From Blastocatellia bacterium (GTDB lineage: Bacteria; Acidobacteriota; Blastocatellia; UBA7656), in NCBI GenBank assembly GCA_035275065.1, contig DATENM010000027.1, forward strand, positions 1-64,000: a DNA stretch of 64,000 bases, given 5' to 3'. A program made the position numbers and the translations under genes. Shown here in pieces: positions 62,562 to 64,000 of this stretch; the stretch's first letter is position 1; each line of letters begins with the position of its first letter. The notes below the pieces were generated by a model, which saw only the letters and a list, made by a program, of their open reading frames with translations, did no database searches and was not told where the DNA came from.

Positions 62562-63236
62562 ATGAGAATTGGCTTGTATGCCATGCTAGCAACACTGGGC
62601 CCCCTGGCTACCGCTGCGCCGCCCTTGTTGAGCAGGCAAACGGCACCGAATCTCTCCGCCTTAATAGAAGGGTTGCAAAGCAAATACTCGCGCATGCAGG
62701 GACTCGCGGCGGATTTCACACAGGCCTATTTCGGCGCCGACGGGCGCGCCCTTCAAGAGTCCGGTCACCTTGTTCTCAAACGACCGGCGCGCGCGCGGTG
62801 GGAGTATACGCAGCCTGAGAGGAAACTCTTTCTTTCAGACGGCAAACAAATCTACTTTTATGTCCAAGGCGAGAAGCAGGCGACGGTGACCTCCGTCAAA
62901 GCCTCAGCCGACCCGCAGATTCCCTTCCTCTTTCTCCTCGGACGCGGCAACCTGCGGCGTGACTTTCAGCGCATCGAGCTGGCCGCCAATGAACACCCCG
63001 TTGATGCCGGCAACCTCGTGCTGCGGCTCGTCCCGAAACGCGCCCCCGATGAATTCAAGCAGCTCTTGGTCGAGGTCTCGCCCGCTTCGCTCGCCGTCCG
63101 CCGCATGGTGATCTTCGAGCGCAATGGCGCACGCATGGACTTCACCCTCTCGAATATCCGCGAGAATGTCGTCGCCCCCGAAAGCGATTTTCACTTCACG
63201 CCGCCGCCCGGAGTGACGCTCCGCAAGGCGCAATAA
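62562..63236 (+). CDS. lolA: LolA-like outer-membrane lipoprotein carrier
   Basis: 224 residues from ATG 62562: signal peptide MRIGLYAMLATLGPLATA then LSALIEGLQSKYSRMQGLAADFTQAYFG, SGHLVLKRPARARWEYTQPERKLFLSDGKQIYFY, the usual start of the LolA half-barrel. It ferries lipoproteins across the periplasm. An in-frame start at 62367 overlaps the ABC stop but would add 65 Ser/Arg/Asn-rich residues running through the dispersed motif, so it is less likely. No clear ribosome site at either start. Confidence 0.87.
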   Translation: MRIGLYAMLATLGPLATAAPPLLSRQTAPNLSALIEGLQSKYSRMQGLAADFTQAYFGADGRALQESGHLVLKRPARARWEYTQPERKLFLSDGKQIYFYVQGEKQATVTSVKASADPQIPFLFLLGRGNLRRDFQRIELAANEHPVDAGNLVLRLVPKRAPDEFKQLLVEVSPASLAVRRMVIFERNGARMDFTLSNIRENVVAPESDFHFTPPPGVTLRKAQ

Positions 63237-63319
63237 TAAGTCTCGGGGATCAGCCGATTCGGCCAGTTATTTGAAGCGGCGGCGCTCTGCGCGACTGCCG
63301 CCCGCGGCGGATTCTCGCC

Positions 63320-63802
63320 TCATTGGGTCTTCAGACTATAGACCTCTATGGTCATGTCTTGAAGCTCGTCGGGGTTGGGGATAGGTTCAAAGGAAAGGTC
63401 AAGCCGCGCCGATTGCCCCGGGCCGAGCGGCTCGCGCAGCGTCGGGATGACCGTGATGAGCTTTTCTTTGACGACCTGCGCGTTCATATCTATCGCCGCC
63501 ATACGCATCTGTAGCCCATTTATCGTTCGATTGCCGGCGTTTTCTAACGTAAAGATGAATCGCCCATAAAAGACGTTCAGCCGCTCGCCCTTGCGCTTCT
63601 CAATGCCGCTCACTTTTACCGAACCGATGTAGGAATCGAATTCCGGCGTTCCCGCGCGGGCGAATTCCAGCGGCGCTTGCTTCTTGCTCATCGAGGTCAC
63701 GATGACGACCAGCGCGATCACGGCGAGGACCGCGATGCCGCTCATCAGCATGATCATTCGCGAACGATCTTTCTCGACCTTTCCGGCCGGTTGCTCAAAC
63801 AT
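63320..63802 (-). CDS. Membrane-anchored protein of unknown function
   Basis: 160 residues from ATG 63802 (MFEQPAGKVEKDRSR), AAGGA five bases upstream. One transmembrane helix (MIMLMSGIAVLAVIALVVIVTSM) and an extracytoplasmic beta-sandwich domain (VSGIEKRKGERLNVFYGRFIFTLENAGNRTINGLQMRMAAID..., PGQSARLDLSFEPIP) resembling DUF2393/FxLYD-type domains. It follows the TldD/PmbA gene by 36 bases. Function unknown. Confidence 0.75.
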   Translation of the reverse strand: MFEQPAGKVEKDRSRMIMLMSGIAVLAVIALVVIVTSMSKKQAPLEFARAGTPEFDSYIGSVKVSGIEKRKGERLNVFYGRFIFTLENAGNRTINGLQMRMAAIDMNAQVVKEKLITVIPTLREPLGPGQSARLDLSFEPIPNPDELQDMTIEVYSLKTQ

Positions 63803-63838
63803 GTCATCCTTCTCCCAACGGTCGCCGCTGGCCTGCAA

Positions 63839-64000
63839 TCAGGCGCTGATCGTCATCCGGTCAATTAACAGCGTCGGCGCGGCGACACTGCCGCGAAAGT
63901 CCAGGTCGTTACCGATCATCTCGATGCCGCGTAGCATCTCTTTAAGATTGCCCGCGACCGTCACCCCCTGGACCGCGAAAGTCAGCTCGCCGTCTTCGAT
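63839..64000 (-). CDS. TldD/PmbA-family metallopeptidase, 3' end
   Basis: The last 53 codons of a gene entering from the right. The translation IEDGELTFAVQGVTVAGN followed by LKEMLRGIEMIGNDLDFRG and ending APTLLIDRMTISA matches the C-terminus of TldD/PmbA proteins (family pattern: enGe...pv.g.tiaGnl...l..i..iGnD...rg....Ps.li..mtia). These form a heterodimeric protease in E. coli that processes peptides. The metal site lies outside the window. It is upstream of the 63802 gene in the same direction. Confidence 0.82.
   Translation of the reverse strand: MEDGELTFAVQGVTVAGNLKEMLRGIEMIGNDLDFRGSVAAPTLLIDRMTISA

Overview
The window is about 60% GC bacterial chromosome from a Gram-negative-type (diderm) organism: it carries a LolA lipoprotein carrier, a ResB cytochrome c assembly protein and many exported proteins. 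A VWFA protein of the kind expanded in Acidobacteriota, YCF48-like and FG-GAP beta-propellers, long kinesin-light-chain-type TPR proteins, a MASE1 hybrid kinase and a Bacillus-like fatty-acid operon together suggest an acidobacterium, most likely Blastocatellia-like. This placement is inferred from gene content, not from a marker gene. No tRNA, rRNA, CRISPR array, intact insertion sequence or prophage was seen.

Layout. 0-6.3 kb: the 3' end of an S41 protease, a terminator, then an exported carboxypeptidase-regulatory-like protein and two paralogous TPR proteins. 6.5-11.2 kb: a nucleoside-type ABC importer (ATPase and two permeases, no binding protein) followed by purine nucleoside phosphorylase. 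11.3-12.2 kb: VWFA protein. 12.6-18.6 kb (minus): ABC-2 exporter, FhaA-like protein, class B PBP and RodA/FtsW. 19-21.5 kb: a methyltransferase fused in frame to a molybdenum-storage-protein subunit, then a second storage subunit. 21.5-26.3 kb (minus): archaeal-type ATP-dependent DNA ligase and a MASE1-PAS-HisKA-REC kinase. 26.4-34.7 kb: a complete beta-oxidation operon fadR-fadD-fadN-fadA-fadE with a FadR-type operator. 34.8-41.4 kb: MBL hydrolase, benzoate-CoA-ligase-like enzyme, YCF48-like protein and, convergent, a large FG-GAP protein. 41.7-50.1 kb: a chimeric IS630-HTH/TPR/GAF/sigma-54 activator, an exported unknown, and a sensor kinase/NtrC pair behind a sigma-54 promoter. 50.2-56.7 kb: small unknowns, MBL hydrolase, transglycosylase-like protein, DegT aminotransferase, orphan XdhC and glutaryl-CoA dehydrogenase, the last two in a more A/T-rich patch. 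56.8-64 kb: ResB, Maf, a candidate selenocysteine-containing phosphoesterase/tetraheme cytochrome, DUF721, ABC ATPase, LolA, a membrane-anchored unknown and the 3' end of a TldD/PmbA gene.

Most notable: (1) an in-frame TGA at 59613 in a UshA-like/tetraheme cytochrome gene, followed by a hairpin placed like a bacterial SECIS; (2) a 1170-residue sigma-54 activator whose N-terminus is an IS630 transposase DNA-binding region; (3) the methyltransferase-molybdenum storage fusion; (4) a set of intergenic hairpins, most built from short tandem repeats of different sequence, and a dispersed 15-bp intergenic motif; (5) a sigma-54 promoter in front of the kinase/NtrC pair and a FadR box in front of fadR.
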